A DNA stretch of 64,000 bases from a virus: IMG/VR virus record IMGVR_UViG_3300017963_000197, positions 1 through 64,000 of that record; one strand, 5' to 3'. A program made the position numbers and the translations under genes. Below, piece by piece: positions 14,779-24,167 of the stretch. Each line of letters starts with the position of its first letter. Positions within the stretch are counted from its first letter, which is position 1. The notes under the pieces are model-generated. The model was not told the origin of the DNA. It saw only the letters and a program-made list of their open reading frames with translations, and ran no database searches.

Positions 14779-15984
14779 TTAGCGAGTTCCGAAAACGTCC
14801 CGAACGTCAGGGGCCGACTTCCAGAGCTTGGACAGCTTGTCGATACCTTCGTCTCCACCAGCGGACGAAGCGCCGCCCAGCTTAGAGACACCCTCGGTAG
14901 GCTTGGTACCAACTGTCCGGGTGGAAGCGGTACGAACGGCCGCCTCCTTCTTCTCGCCCTCGTCCTCGTCCTTCTTCTCGTCCTCGCCCTGTTCAGCGGC
15001 GAAAAGCTGTTGAAGGACCTCGTCTTCTGGACCCAGGTCTTCGACGGTCACATCCATCTGGGCTGGCTCCATTTGGATATCCGTCTCAGCCGTCTGGCAA
15101 CCAGCACCGGCCAGCATGTCGTCCAAAACCTGCTCGTCGGTCTGGATCACTTGCTCCTGGGGCTGAGCAGTCTGTGTCTGTTGCTGCAAAGCCTCCTGGA
15201 TCATGTCCTGGACCTGTTGGCTGACTTGTTGAACGTCCTGGACCTGGACCTGTTGGTCCTGGGCTTGCTGGGCCTGAGCTTGCTGGGCCTGGACCAGTTG
15301 CTGAATCTGCTCCTGGGCCTCTGTGAGATTCCCGGCCTGGATGTTCTTGACCACCTCTTCGGCTGTCACATCCTTGGCTTTCTTCTCCTGGCCCTCCTCG
15401 TCGTCGTCCTTCTTCTCGCCTTCGTCTTCGGCGGCGGCTTTGTCACCCTCTTCGGCGGCGGCTTTGTCACCCTCGCCCTCGTCATCGGCCTTCTTGGACG
15501 ACTGTTGATCTTGGTCCTGATCGCCACCCTGATCATCGTCATCGTCATCGTCTTCATCGTCGCCCGCCAACCGCTTGTGGGTATCGATCAACTCTTGATC
15601 GGGCAGGTGCATGAGAGACACGGACTGATCTTCGATGGCTTCCTCAGAGGCGTCCTTCATCATGAGCTTCGCAACAGCGATGCACAGATCCGCCTTCTTG
15701 AGTAAGACCTCTTTCGACGCCGTCTTCTCCGGATGATTGAAGGTATCGCCCCTCATCTCAGGCATACCAATCTCATTCCGACGAACGTCGTCACCAGCGT
15801 ACTCGGACTCCCAGGTGTTAGGAGTGTGTACGTCTTCAGCGAACGTTGACGGATCGCCTGTGACATACTCATCCGCAGGGGGCTGGGTACGGGTCTGGTT
15901 CATGGTGTAAGGATCTGCCACTTTGTTTAGAGCAGCAGCCTTCTTCATTACTTCTTCTCGATTCCAGGTAGAACGCTCACGCAT
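14779..15984 (-). CDS. Acidic Gln-rich scaffold-like protein
   Basis: A 401-residue protein between the protease and capsid genes, the usual place for a scaffold. Residues 140-205 are almost all Asp, Glu, Lys and Ala, including a run of Asp and a duplicated EGDKAAAE unit. Residues 225-285 are Gln/Ala/Val-rich and helical (QAQQAQ-type repeats), typical of a coiled coil. The last 20 residues form a separate basic helix (DKLSKLWKSAPDVRDVF), a candidate capsid-binding tail. The start ATG has AAGGAA upstream. No catalytic motif was seen. Confidence 0.6.
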   Translation of the reverse strand: MRERSTWNREEVMKKAAALNKVADPYTMNQTRTQPPADEYVTGDPSTFAEDVHTPNTWESEYAGDDVRRNEIGMPEMRGDTFNHPEKTASKEVLLKKADLCIAVAKLMMKDASEEAIEDQSVSLMHLPDQELIDTHKRLAGDDEDDDDDDDQGGDQDQDQQSSKKADDEGEGDKAAAEEGDKAAAEDEGEKKDDDEEGQEKKAKDVTAEEVVKNIQAGNLTEAQEQIQQLVQAQQAQAQQAQDQQVQVQDVQQVSQQVQDMIQEALQQQTQTAQPQEQVIQTDEQVLDDMLAGAGCQTAETDIQMEPAQMDVTVEDLGPEDEVLQQLFAAEQGEDEKKDEDEGEKKEAAVRTASTRTVGTKPTEGVSKLGGASSAGGDEGIDKLSKLWKSAPDVRDVFGTR

Positions 15985-16029
15985 GGCAGAGTTCCTTTGT
16001 TGTTATGTCTGTGTGTTTGTATAAAAGAT

Positions 16030-17490
16030 TTACGACCGTCCTAAGGCGTACAGCCGACCTTTTTCCAGCAATTGGGCAGCTTCGCTGCCTGTCACTGCCC
16101 GGCCGAGCACCTGACGACAAGCCGTCAGGTAGGTCTCTACATCTTCATATGGGCCTGTCCCACCTACATTAAGAACGGCCCTATAAACTCTATTTTCGCC
16201 AGCCATTGAGGATTTCTTAGTCAGCAAGTCAAGAACTCTGGATACAGCTAACACCTCTCTACCCGTAAACCCAGCTTTCCTAACTAAGGACCAACCTCCG
16301 TACCTATGTAGAATTACTCCGTGAAGAACCTTTCTAGCCTCTGTCTTTCCAACAAAAGAAATCACCATTTTGGCGACCTTACGCCATCCGGGGTTCTTCA
16401 AGGCTGACCGGATCAACGTCTCATTTTGTTGGTTAGGATCGATAGCCCGGACCTTATCCACTTCTTGCTTGTTAAGTTCTTCTCTAATGTTTTCAACGAC
16501 TTGGTCGCGGACCGCGTCCGTTAAGTCGGTAATAGCTTTTTGAAGAGGGGCCTCCTGTTTAGGCTCCTCTTTCGGGGCGACATCGTCGTCAGGCACGAAC
16601 TGTTGTTGCTGACCCAGCCGGGCGGCCTTGGGCATATGGTTAGGATCAGCCACCGGAGACGGACGCGAGAAAGCTATGTTCATTCGTGTTTCAAGGCCCT
16701 CAAACCCGTCGGCCGAGAGAATGTTCCTGAGGACAGCGCCCTTGAACGCCGGGTTGGCAACCCACGAGGCTTCGATGAACTTAACAGAATCAGGGTCCGA
16801 AAAATGACCACATAGCTCAGCGATTATACGTTCGATGCCCTGTTCGTCCCTGAACTTATTACCCTTGAAGTATCGTACACAGGAACATAGCTGGGCTTCG
16901 TCCAGCGCCACGTTTCCACACTTCGTGCATGTGGTGGACGAAGTGGAGCATCCCATGGACAGGGTGCCCAACTGACCGCTCTTGATGGCCCGGATCAGAG
17001 GAGCGTGTCTAAGATCGTTAGCAATCAGGATGTCGATGTATACAGAGTCTCCAACATCCCTGGCCGCAGCATCTATGATTCGACCTTTGGATAGCTCCGG
17101 GATCTGGACGTGCTCAACATAGGACTGAGCGCCTACAAACGTCTTGAAGCTGGCCAGTAAGAGCTTGCGCTCGAAAGCGTCGTTATTGTTGTTAACAAAC
17201 GGGGCCGTCTTCGGGGTAATGTAATAATCGGTATACTTACGATCCACCTCAAAGCCGTCCACAAAGTGGCGGCCGAGAGGAGCCGTTGCCTCATCAACAT
17301 CCACTGACGCCACGATGGTCGCGTGGCTCAGCATGTACTTGGCCGGATCATACTCCTGTAGGATGACCTTGGCTGTACGCTTCTGAAAGTCTGGCGAAGG
17401 AATTACGGCGTTGCTGCGCAGAGCATCCCACTCCGAAAAACTTACGTCCGGCTTTTGAACAGTTGCTTTTGCGTACTTGAGAAAAGCCAT
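16030..17490 (-). CDS. Putative prohead protease
   Basis: About 486 residues; I prefer the ATG at 17490 (AAGG upstream) to a TTG at 17505. Residues 60-200 match the capsid maturation protease pattern: a beta strand with DGFEVDR, then FKTFVGAQSYVEHVQ (candidate catalytic His), KGRIIDAAARD, DLRHAPLIRAIKSGQLGTLSMGC (candidate catalytic Ser), then two Cys pairs (CTKCGN and CSC). In tailed phages with large heads this serine protease cleaves scaffold and capsid. Residues 290-486 form an additional helical region that may be a fused core protein. It sits between portal and scaffold genes, as expected. Confidence 0.65.
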   Translation of the reverse strand: MAFLKYAKATVQKPDVSFSEWDALRSNAVIPSPDFQKRTAKVILQEYDPAKYMLSHATIVASVDVDEATAPLGRHFVDGFEVDRKYTDYYITPKTAPFVNNNNDAFERKLLLASFKTFVGAQSYVEHVQIPELSKGRIIDAAARDVGDSVYIDILIANDLRHAPLIRAIKSGQLGTLSMGCSTSSTTCTKCGNVALDEAQLCSCVRYFKGNKFRDEQGIERIIAELCGHFSDPDSVKFIEASWVANPAFKGAVLRNILSADGFEGLETRMNIAFSRPSPVADPNHMPKAARLGQQQQFVPDDDVAPKEEPKQEAPLQKAITDLTDAVRDQVVENIREELNKQEVDKVRAIDPNQQNETLIRSALKNPGWRKVAKMVISFVGKTEARKVLHGVILHRYGGWSLVRKAGFTGREVLAVSRVLDLLTKKSSMAGENRVYRAVLNVGGTGPYEDVETYLTACRQVLGRAVTGSEAAQLLEKGRLYALGRS

Positions 17491-17497
17491 CTGACCT

Positions 17498-17785
17498 TTA
17501 GCCAACCCTACGCTTCAGTTCTAACACTAGCTGAGACAGCTTTTCGAACGACTGTCTAGCCTCTTTGCTGCTCTCGTAGGACTCTGACCACCCTTCGTCC
17601 AATAGAGGGTTCACACCTTTCAGATCCTTACCCAAATCTTTGAGGGACCCCTCAGTCTTACCTACAGAACGCGCTAAGTCCGTCATAGCTTTGTCGATAT
17701 CACGGACCAACTCGTGTAAGCTCTTTCCAGCGCTTCTTGAAAGACCCCGACGGTCGTAAGTCGTATTTCCGCCTCTGCTCACCAC
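17498..17785 (-). CDS. Small helical protein of unknown function
   Basis: A 95-residue protein (94 if it starts at the second GTG, 17782, which makes a GTGA overlap with the upstream stop). After a basic N-terminus it is a continuous amphipathic helix with heptad-like spacing (SLHELVRDIDKAMTDLARSV), suggesting a coiled coil. It lies just before the protease gene. No family was recognised. Confidence 0.5.
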   Translation of the reverse strand: MVSRGGNTTYDRRGLSRSAGKSLHELVRDIDKAMTDLARSVGKTEGSLKDLGKDLKGVNPLLDEGWSESYESSKEARQSFEKLSQLVLELKRRVG

Positions 17786-18501
17786 CCTAACGACTCCCCC
17801 TCAGGATTCAGAATGGAGTCAGATTTGATGAGGAACAAATCCTGCGGGCACGCAAAAAGCCGCACACATGCGCCATCCTTCATCTTGTAAGTGGTGCGAC
17901 GCATCTGGGTTCCACACTTGGGGCAAGAGGGCTTCCCAGCATCGATTTCCCTCTGGGTCGCCCGGTATGTGCGGTTCAGGGCAACCCAGTAGGCGGCGGT
18001 TTTCTCTACGTGTTGCTGAATCCTAAGGTCTCTCAGCCGCTCTGAGACGCGATAAAACTTCTCGACTTCATCGCGTAAGCTATCGTCCGAAACTCCGGAG
18101 GCGGCGTAACGATGCCACAGCGCATCGTAGGCTCCCACCTCATTCGCGCCATCCTTCCAGAGTTTCGCCAACTCATGATAAAAACCAGCGGGTAATTCAG
18201 ACCCTCTCCACGGGGAAGAGGATGCCCAACGTTTTCGAGCTTCGGCAATGTCGTAGCTCATGTAAGATTGATCGAACTCCGGAGGCATGTAACATGTGAG
18301 TTTGGGGTCCACCCGGATGATTTCGTCCGGCGACATCCGTTCGTTGCCATAAGGCCACTGAACGTCAACTTGCCCCAACCCACGGTGGACCGCTGTTACG
18401 CGGCCCACGAACGGAGAAAGCGTAGATCCAGACGCCGGGGCGAATCGTTCAACGACATCCCCGATGCTGTAATCCTTAACGAGTTTCCAGAAGTCGATCA
18501 A
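17779..18501 (-). CDS. Unknown protein with SH3-like N-terminus and C-terminal zinc ribbon
   Basis: A 240-residue protein starting at a TTG with GGGA upstream. Residues 10-65 look like a small beta-barrel (GDVVERFAP, FVGRVTAVHRG, VDVQWPYG), as in SH3/KOW-type domains. The middle is helical. Residues 190-225 contain CPKCGTQMRR and a later Cys pair position (CVRLFAC), a probable zinc ribbon. It lies between the 944-residue protein and the protease; function is unknown. Confidence 0.55.
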   Translation of the reverse strand: MIDFWKLVKDYSIGDVVERFAPASGSTLSPFVGRVTAVHRGLGQVDVQWPYGNERMSPDEIIRVDPKLTCYMPPEFDQSYMSYDIAEARKRWASSSPWRGSELPAGFYHELAKLWKDGANEVGAYDALWHRYAASGVSDDSLRDEVEKFYRVSERLRDLRIQQHVEKTAAYWVALNRTYRATQREIDAGKPSCPKCGTQMRRTTYKMKDGACVRLFACPQDLFLIKSDSILNPEGESLGW

Positions 18502-18518
18502 TTTGAATCCCGCTTACG

Positions 18519-18923
18519 TTATGGAGCGAGAGGGCGGCCGTTCTCTGCCTTGCCGTGATGCACGCCAGAGGAATCATCGTTCCCGTAGGCTTGCATATAC
18601 GGCTCGTCAGCTTCCGTCTGATGCGGCTGCGACGGATTCTGGAAGGTGTCCATGTACGGCTCATCGCCGTCACGCTGAAGGACCTCCGCCTTCTTGTCGC
18701 TGGCTTGCAGAATCTGAGCTTGCCGAACGGTCATAGACTTCTCACCGTAGGCGGCGGTCTCGAAATCGTCAGCAACCCGATCGATCTCGTTCACGAGTTC
18801 CTTGGCTTCTTCGAACTTCATGCCCCACTTCTCGTGATTCTCCTGGATTGTGCTGGCAATACGATCCAGACGAGCCAGAACGCGGTCGGCAGCGCTTGTG
18901 TCAAACTCCACTTTGTTGGACAT
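18519..18923 (-). CDS. Possible internally initiated C-terminal protein (134 aa)
   Basis: Within the 944-residue frame an ATG at 18923 is preceded by GCGAGGAGAAAG, a better ribosome-binding site than that of the full gene. The product would begin MSNKVEFDTSAADRV and form a compact helical domain (DRIASTIQENHEKWG, then EIDRVADDFE) plus a tail with two DEPYM repeats. Similar small helical proteins occur as stand-alone phage genes in my recollection. Either a gene fusion kept the old start, or both products are made. Confidence 0.45.
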   Translation of the reverse strand: MSNKVEFDTSAADRVLARLDRIASTIQENHEKWGMKFEEAKELVNEIDRVADDFETAAYGEKSMTVRQAQILQASDKKAEVLQRDGDEPYMDTFQNPSQPHQTEADEPYMQAYGNDDSSGVHHGKAENGRPLAP

Positions 18924-21353
18924 CTTTCTCCTCGCTAGTTTCTCTGTGGTTGTTAACAACGTCTCATCTTGAGGTTGTGGTTCTCCTGCAAGACGAGCTA
19001 ACAAACTATTATAGGCGGTCGGATGGATTACACGGTCGTACCCCTCTGTCCGAATCGCCAAATCTAGAGCCGCCCGATACTGAGCGTCACGAGGCACTCC
19101 CTCGATGTTTACTGTCAACACCGGAGCCTGGAGCCATCTCTGAGCGGACGCCAAAATCTTGGAATACTCACGATCAGTTAGGTCTTGATCCCTAGGTTGT
19201 GACCACCCTCGATAAGGATCGACCGCGTTGGGTTCAACACCCCAATAGACAGCCTGACGATTTTTACCCATCGCAGAAGTATTGAAATAAATAGAAAAAG
19301 GATTGGCTGGCCTTAATTTTCCAGCGGCGTGAAGATGCCGGACCACCACCCTGACCCTGGCCGAACTACTGGCAGTCCGACTCCTGAAAGAGTCCCAAAA
19401 CTCTTTGGCCGTCGCTTCTAACTCCTGCGGCTCCTTGCCAAACAAGTCATATCTAGGCGGTTTTCTAGGTTCTTGCGGCTCAGAAACACCCTGCTTCGCC
19501 AACCGATCTTCGGTGGACAGGGGCACTCTGGCTTTCTTACCCTCTGCTTTTCTTTCCCTATATCTGGCCATGGCTCTCTTGAACGCGCTCTTCGCTCGAC
19601 TCAATCGTTTCTTATACGCACGCATCTCTTCTTGGTACTTTTTGAGGGCGGCTTCGTATTGGCGATTGTCTTCTTCGTCTAATAAATCTTGAATTTCCCT
19701 CTGTTTGTCGGGCACCAGGGCACCCAGGTTCCGCGTGATCCTTAGTTTAAAAAGTGTAGGAATATCGTTATCGACGCTGGGGTAATTTCCCTCTCGCTCC
19801 CTGAGGAAACGCATAGCCTTACCCAGTCTTGAAACGATTTCCTTTGGGGTTTGGTACTCAGATATATGTTCTTTGGAGTCCGGGTCTAAGAACCTCTTAC
19901 GGGCGTCCTGGTAATCCATAGCCTGTAGATAACCCGTGGCCACCTTCTGAGCGGCCGGGTCGGCCCCGAACCTCTTCAAAAGTTTCTTCACGGCTTCCGG
20001 TTCGACGGGCTTGTGATCGGTCTTTTCCAAGCCGCTATAAAACAACACTTCGGACATTTTGGCGGCTCGTTGGGATCGAGCACTTGGGTTCTCGTCCTTC
20101 CCCGACAAAGTGAAACCAGCTAACTCTTCGGCCAAGTCAGGCGGGATTCCGTCTTTCTCTATACTTTTGGCTACTGCGTTTCGGGCCGCCAAATTCATGG
20201 CCACGGTCTGGACTTGATGCCGACGCTTGGCCTCTTCTTTTTCCTCCCCCTCAGGTAGCTCGTCATAACTGACACTTTTACCGTCGATCTCCACCATCTT
20301 GGGGTCCGGGACCTCGGAGGGGTCCATCGTGTAAGACTCCAAGTTCTCGCGAAGCTTGTCGAAATCCTCCGTCTCAACAGGAATCGACTTGGCGACGTTG
20401 AAGTCCGAGATCATCTTGTTAACTTCGTCCGGGTGGATCGGCGGCCTGATCAGCATCAAATCGAGCGCCACCTCCGGAGAAAACGTTCTCCGTAGCTGGT
20501 CACGAGAGTCCTTAAATTCAGCCTGAGTGTACGGACGAGTAGGAGAGCCAGGAGGAGGTGGAAGCTTCTTTTTCTTCGAAGGCTTCTTCTTAGGTTTTTC
20601 GTCCGAGACCTCCTCTGGAATTTCCTCTTCGCTCTCCTCGTCAGGAGCCTCCTCCTCGTCAGGAGCCTCTTCGGCCGGTACCTCGCCGGACGGTGGTGCG
20701 ACCGGCTTCGTTGGCCCTTTCTTTTTCTTCGGCTTGAGCTTGAGGACACGCACCAAATCGCCCAATGTCTCAATTTCCTTGGGCAATGTACGGCCGTGGA
20801 AAACGTCTTTGACCTGATCTATGGAGGTCTCCGGGTTCGATATAGCCCACGACCCCATGTCTTTCTTCGGGTTCAAGAAATCCTTGAGAAAATTGTCAAA
20901 TTGGGCGTCGTTCGCCCGCATCGCGGCCAGAGACTTAGCCGCTTCAAGGTCCGTTTCCGGGGTTTTGACAGCCTTGGGTTTCGCTTCTTCCGGTTCCGCT
21001 TCTGGCTGTGGCTTCTCTTCCGGCTCTGGTTCCTCTTTCTTGATCTCCTCGTATTTATGAGGCTCTTTCTTGAGCTTCTCTTTCGTGACCTGGACAGTCT
21101 TACTGGGGTCCTCCTTCAACCTAACAGTAATCAGGTCCTGCCTCTTCTTGGCCGTATGGACTGACCCGCCGACATCCTTATAATTATGAGAGAGGTCCTC
21201 GTCCTTCTGAGACAAGTCCTCGTCCTTATCAGGCTCTACCCGCTCACGACGCTTGTCGTGGCGAGGGGGCTTCACCTTGGGACTCTCTCGAACCAGACGC
21301 TCAGTCTCTTCGTCTTCGCGCTGAGAATCTGACTTGGTGGCGAACCGTTCCAT
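18519..21353 (-). CDS. Large charged modular protein downstream of portal
   Basis: A 944-residue protein with no recognised enzyme domain. Residues 1-290 are extremely charged and low in complexity (Lys, Glu, Pro), probably disordered. Residues 290-560 look helical. Residues 580-650 are a Lys/Arg-rich coiled-coil segment. Residues 660-810 are a globular domain with Trp and Tyr (PFSIYFNTSAMG, AVYWGVEP). The last 134 residues could also be made separately from an internal start. Its place just after the portal suggests a head-interior or head-completion protein. The start ATG has no clear ribosome-binding site, so the true start may differ. Confidence 0.6.
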   Translation of the reverse strand: MERFATKSDSQREDEETERLVRESPKVKPPRHDKRRERVEPDKDEDLSQKDEDLSHNYKDVGGSVHTAKKRQDLITVRLKEDPSKTVQVTKEKLKKEPHKYEEIKKEEPEPEEKPQPEAEPEEAKPKAVKTPETDLEAAKSLAAMRANDAQFDNFLKDFLNPKKDMGSWAISNPETSIDQVKDVFHGRTLPKEIETLGDLVRVLKLKPKKKKGPTKPVAPPSGEVPAEEAPDEEEAPDEESEEEIPEEVSDEKPKKKPSKKKKLPPPPGSPTRPYTQAEFKDSRDQLRRTFSPEVALDLMLIRPPIHPDEVNKMISDFNVAKSIPVETEDFDKLRENLESYTMDPSEVPDPKMVEIDGKSVSYDELPEGEEKEEAKRRHQVQTVAMNLAARNAVAKSIEKDGIPPDLAEELAGFTLSGKDENPSARSQRAAKMSEVLFYSGLEKTDHKPVEPEAVKKLLKRFGADPAAQKVATGYLQAMDYQDARKRFLDPDSKEHISEYQTPKEIVSRLGKAMRFLREREGNYPSVDNDIPTLFKLRITRNLGALVPDKQREIQDLLDEEDNRQYEAALKKYQEEMRAYKKRLSRAKSAFKRAMARYRERKAEGKKARVPLSTEDRLAKQGVSEPQEPRKPPRYDLFGKEPQELEATAKEFWDSFRSRTASSSARVRVVVRHLHAAGKLRPANPFSIYFNTSAMGKNRQAVYWGVEPNAVDPYRGWSQPRDQDLTDREYSKILASAQRWLQAPVLTVNIEGVPRDAQYRAALDLAIRTEGYDRVIHPTAYNSLLARLAGEPQPQDETLLTTTEKLARRKMSNKVEFDTSAADRVLARLDRIASTIQENHEKWGMKFEEAKELVNEIDRVADDFETAAYGEKSMTVRQAQILQASDKKAEVLQRDGDEPYMDTFQNPSQPHQTEADEPYMQAYGNDDSSGVHHGKAENGRPLAP

Positions 21354-21382
21354 CGGTAGAACAAATCTATCGAAAGACTAAT

Positions 21383-23176
21383 CTACCACCGCTCCTCTTC
21401 ACCGCCGCCCTCGGGTTTCGGCACCTCTTTAAGCTTCAATGCCTTTTGGACCCTATCGACCACGTCTGTGTTTTCGATGATACGGTCTGCCACGCCATTG
21501 TAGATGCCCCGGAGAGCTTCGTTGAACAGGGCGTCGTTGACCGTAAACATGTCCTTCTCTAACTTGAGCTTGGTGTCGTCCGGATCGATGTTGAACATCT
21601 CCAAAATGAGACTGATGTCGATCGACCCCTTCTGGTAGAGATTGAACAGGGCGTCATAAGTGTCCTGGGAGTCCCGCAGCGGTAGTCTCGTGAACGAGAG
21701 ACGAGGGTATAACACCACCTCACCACCCCAGGCGTTCTTCTCCACAAACCCCTTGCGCCGGGCAATGGGCTTAAAGAGATAGTTCTCCACATATTCCTGA
21801 ACCATCTCCCGCAAGAACATGTACCGGGTGTTTATGACTTCGAGCTTGAGCCTGTCTCCGGAGTACAACGTCTCTCCGGATAACAGGCTCTCAGTGACAC
21901 CCAGACCCGCGTACAGTTGCTTGTCCGTGATGTCATATTCGCTCGACAAATCCAGAAGCCGGTCCCTGGCTCCGATTTCTTCCCAACGGACTTCATAGTT
22001 GGTGACAATCGAATAGTCAGGATCGACGAGGGCCAAATCGACTTGCTCCCTCAAATCGTTAACATCCATCTCGGAAATTCTGTCGCCCCAGACGATACGC
22101 TTGGGCGTCATCGCCCTGGAAGCAATCTGGGTCTGAGCCTGACGTAGCTTTTCCCGGTAGTACAACGTCCGGAGAACGCGGTCTAAGATGCTCTGCCCCA
22201 GGTCTTCGCCAGCACCACGTCGCCCGGCTAGGTAATAACAGAATGACCCCTCATCCGGGTCTGTGCCCAAGGGAATGAGTTTACCGTTTTCAATATGATC
22301 CCGTACCTCTTCAGGCATCTCGCGGACCATCTCTTCCGCGAACTCGTCACCGGACTTAGCCTGATTTATAAGAGCGCGGTCCCGCTCGGCCGGTATCAAC
22401 TCAACACGTAGCTTATCCGTGAACGAATAAGTCGTGACTTTTACCTGATCAATGGGCAGGAGGATGAGCCGATCCCATCCCTGATAGTACTCCTGGTAGT
22501 AAGATAGCTCCTGATCCTCACGGTCCTCTCGTTCGACCAGACCTACCTCAGGCTCTTCTTTAGCCTCACCTGACTCCGTGACAATCGACTTAACACCAAT
22601 AGCCTTCTCGTCATATCCGATGTCATCCGGAACCTTGACCTCGGAGTCTTCAGCAAACACGAAGACTCCGCCATCCAACCAGTAGTGGTGAACCATTGTG
22701 ACGAGCCGCTGGAACAACTTTATACGGTCACACATGGTCGTGAAGAACCACAGAATGTAGTTGGCGTAGTCGTGAGGGTCTTTGAAGCCTTCCGGGCAAG
22801 TAGTTGGCTTCGGGGTAGCCAACCGGACCTTCGACAAGGGTAGTTCCGTATGCAGATCGATGGACTGCCCCACGATCGGGTCGGTGTTATAAAAGTGCCT
22901 GTAGATCTCCCGCTTCTCACGTAGAGACTGCGGCAACTCCAGAAAATCGGTAGACAACTGCGGGGAGAAGAACTGCCCGGCAGAAGCCATCGTCGTATTC
23001 CCGCTGCCGTAGCCGCCAAAGTCGCAATTGGCTATCTTCTGGAGCTTACGAGCCTCTAGCTCCTTTGGGGTCAAAGAACTGACCGGGCCTTTGGCAATGT
23101 ACGGGGAAGGCATCGCCCGTGTGACCACGGTCGCGTAAGGAGCAGAAGTGGCGTTCGTGAACTTTCTAGTGGGCAT
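21383..23176 (-). CDS. Portal protein
   Basis: The 597-residue portal forms the head vertex channel for DNA packaging and joins head to tail. Supporting features: REIYRHFYNTDPIVGQSIDLHTELPL-type opening of the clip/stem domain near residue 90, a long alpha/beta wing region, the segment DLSSEYDITDKQLYAGLGVTESLLSG near 400, then the stem helix ending YVENYLFKPIA. This arrangement is typical of T4 gp20-like and SPP1-like portals in large phages. It overlaps the upstream gene by TAATG and lies between the terminase and protease genes. Confidence 0.88.
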   Translation of the reverse strand: MPTRKFTNATSAPYATVVTRAMPSPYIAKGPVSSLTPKELEARKLQKIANCDFGGYGSGNTTMASAGQFFSPQLSTDFLELPQSLREKREIYRHFYNTDPIVGQSIDLHTELPLSKVRLATPKPTTCPEGFKDPHDYANYILWFFTTMCDRIKLFQRLVTMVHHYWLDGGVFVFAEDSEVKVPDDIGYDEKAIGVKSIVTESGEAKEEPEVGLVEREDREDQELSYYQEYYQGWDRLILLPIDQVKVTTYSFTDKLRVELIPAERDRALINQAKSGDEFAEEMVREMPEEVRDHIENGKLIPLGTDPDEGSFCYYLAGRRGAGEDLGQSILDRVLRTLYYREKLRQAQTQIASRAMTPKRIVWGDRISEMDVNDLREQVDLALVDPDYSIVTNYEVRWEEIGARDRLLDLSSEYDITDKQLYAGLGVTESLLSGETLYSGDRLKLEVINTRYMFLREMVQEYVENYLFKPIARRKGFVEKNAWGGEVVLYPRLSFTRLPLRDSQDTYDALFNLYQKGSIDISLILEMFNIDPDDTKLKLEKDMFTVNDALFNEALRGIYNGVADRIIENTDVVDRVQKALKLKEVPKPEGGGEEERW

Positions 23177-23586
23177 TAGCCTTCGCTACCCGTGCCGGTT
23201 GGCACTTGCGTAAGGGACTCCTCTACATAGGTTCTAATCAAAGATTCCATAGGGCTGCTTGTCGCCAGTCGTCTTTCCTCCCGCTGTTGCTGCCGTTGCT
23301 GCTTATGTTGCCGCTCACGTTCACGGTCGGCTGATTCAGCCCGTACCTCGGATAACCGGTCTAACACCTTCGAGGTCCGTATGGTCCGGTTCGAAACCTG
23401 CCGAACAGCGCCCGCGTACCTTATTACGGCGTTGGCGTAAGTCATGTAAATCGTTGTGCTATCGTCCACCGGGCTTCTCCTAACACGACGGTACAATGAG
23501 TCTGCCAAGGCGTGTACCCGGAAAGCCCGCGTCTTGATCTCATCCTGGAGAGTGGCGACCTCCGAGACCACTTCTTCGTTACTCAT
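23176..23586 (-). CDS. Small coiled-coil protein coupled to portal
   Basis: A 136-residue protein if started at the ATG at 23586, the first start after the previous gene's stop at 23604; a longer frame would overlap that gene by over 120 bases and encodes an atypical Arg/Ser-rich head. It is helical throughout with a Gln/Arg-rich segment near residue 95 (QHKQQRQQQREERR). TAATG coupling to the portal suggests matched production. Function is unknown. Confidence 0.55.
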   Translation of the reverse strand: MSNEEVVSEVATLQDEIKTRAFRVHALADSLYRRVRRSPVDDSTTIYMTYANAVIRYAGAVRQVSNRTIRTSKVLDRLSEVRAESADRERERQHKQQRQQQREERRLATSSPMESLIRTYVEESLTQVPTGTGSEG

Positions 23587-23603
23587 ATGGTCAGGATTGC
23601 GAT

Positions 23604-24167
23604 TCACAGAGTGACCTGGATACCTAAGAAATGCTGATTGACGGGCTGTGGCTTTTGTGCCGTCCGCCCAACGTTGAGTGCTGGAGCGAGAGGACTTCCA
23701 GAAAGGGTCAACTCGTCCTCCTTGGTCCACAGACCGCGCAACGAGAAATACAAAGTATCGTTGACGTTATACACCAGTGGAACGAGCGGGCCGCCGCCTG
23801 TCCGAGACGCATACGTGTAATGCTCGTACGAAGAAGTCGATATTAAGGCGCTCCCTCCACACAAGACAGCGTCCCCGTAGACAAGTTGTTGGCGGGTCAT
23901 GGCCGTGTACTGGTCGGCCGACTCGTCCGATCCCCACAATAAGAACCCACCGAACTGCCCAGAGGAATACGTTACCACGAACTCGTCGGCGTCTGAGTTC
24001 ACCCACTGGACCCCTTGGCCTCCCGGCCAACCGCCTTGTAACATCGCGTCGTCTACGCGAACCATGAAGGTGTCATCCTTCATGAACATCACGCAATCTC
24101 GGCCCCGGATTATATCAAACCCGTGAAAATCGACTTGAAACGAACCTATGGGCGGTGGAAAAGGCAT
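23604..24167 (-). CDS. Tandem paralogue 3: GWxGGQG-type protein
   Basis: A 187-residue beta-rich protein, one of three neighbouring paralogues. Shared blocks: GWPGGQGVQW, GFLLWGSDESADQ, STSSYEHYTYASR, and LYFSLRGLWTKEDELTLSG. Compared with the other two it has extra Cys (CVMF, LCGG) and a 10-residue N-terminal extension. Start and stop are coupled by TGATG to the upstream copy. No known family recognised; position between terminase and portal suggests a virion component such as a head or neck decoration. Confidence 0.65.
   Translation of the reverse strand: MPFPPPIGSFQVDFHGFDIIRGRDCVMFMKDDTFMVRVDDAMLQGGWPGGQGVQWVNSDADEFVVTYSSGQFGGFLLWGSDESADQYTAMTRQQLVYGDAVLCGGSALISTSSYEHYTYASRTGGGPLVPLVYNVNDTLYFSLRGLWTKEDELTLSGSPLAPALNVGRTAQKPQPVNQHFLGIQVTL

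Noticed and set aside
16540-16815. Plus-strand 91-residue frame inside the protease gene
   Set aside because: No family, no ribosome-binding site, fully within a stronger minus-strand gene.
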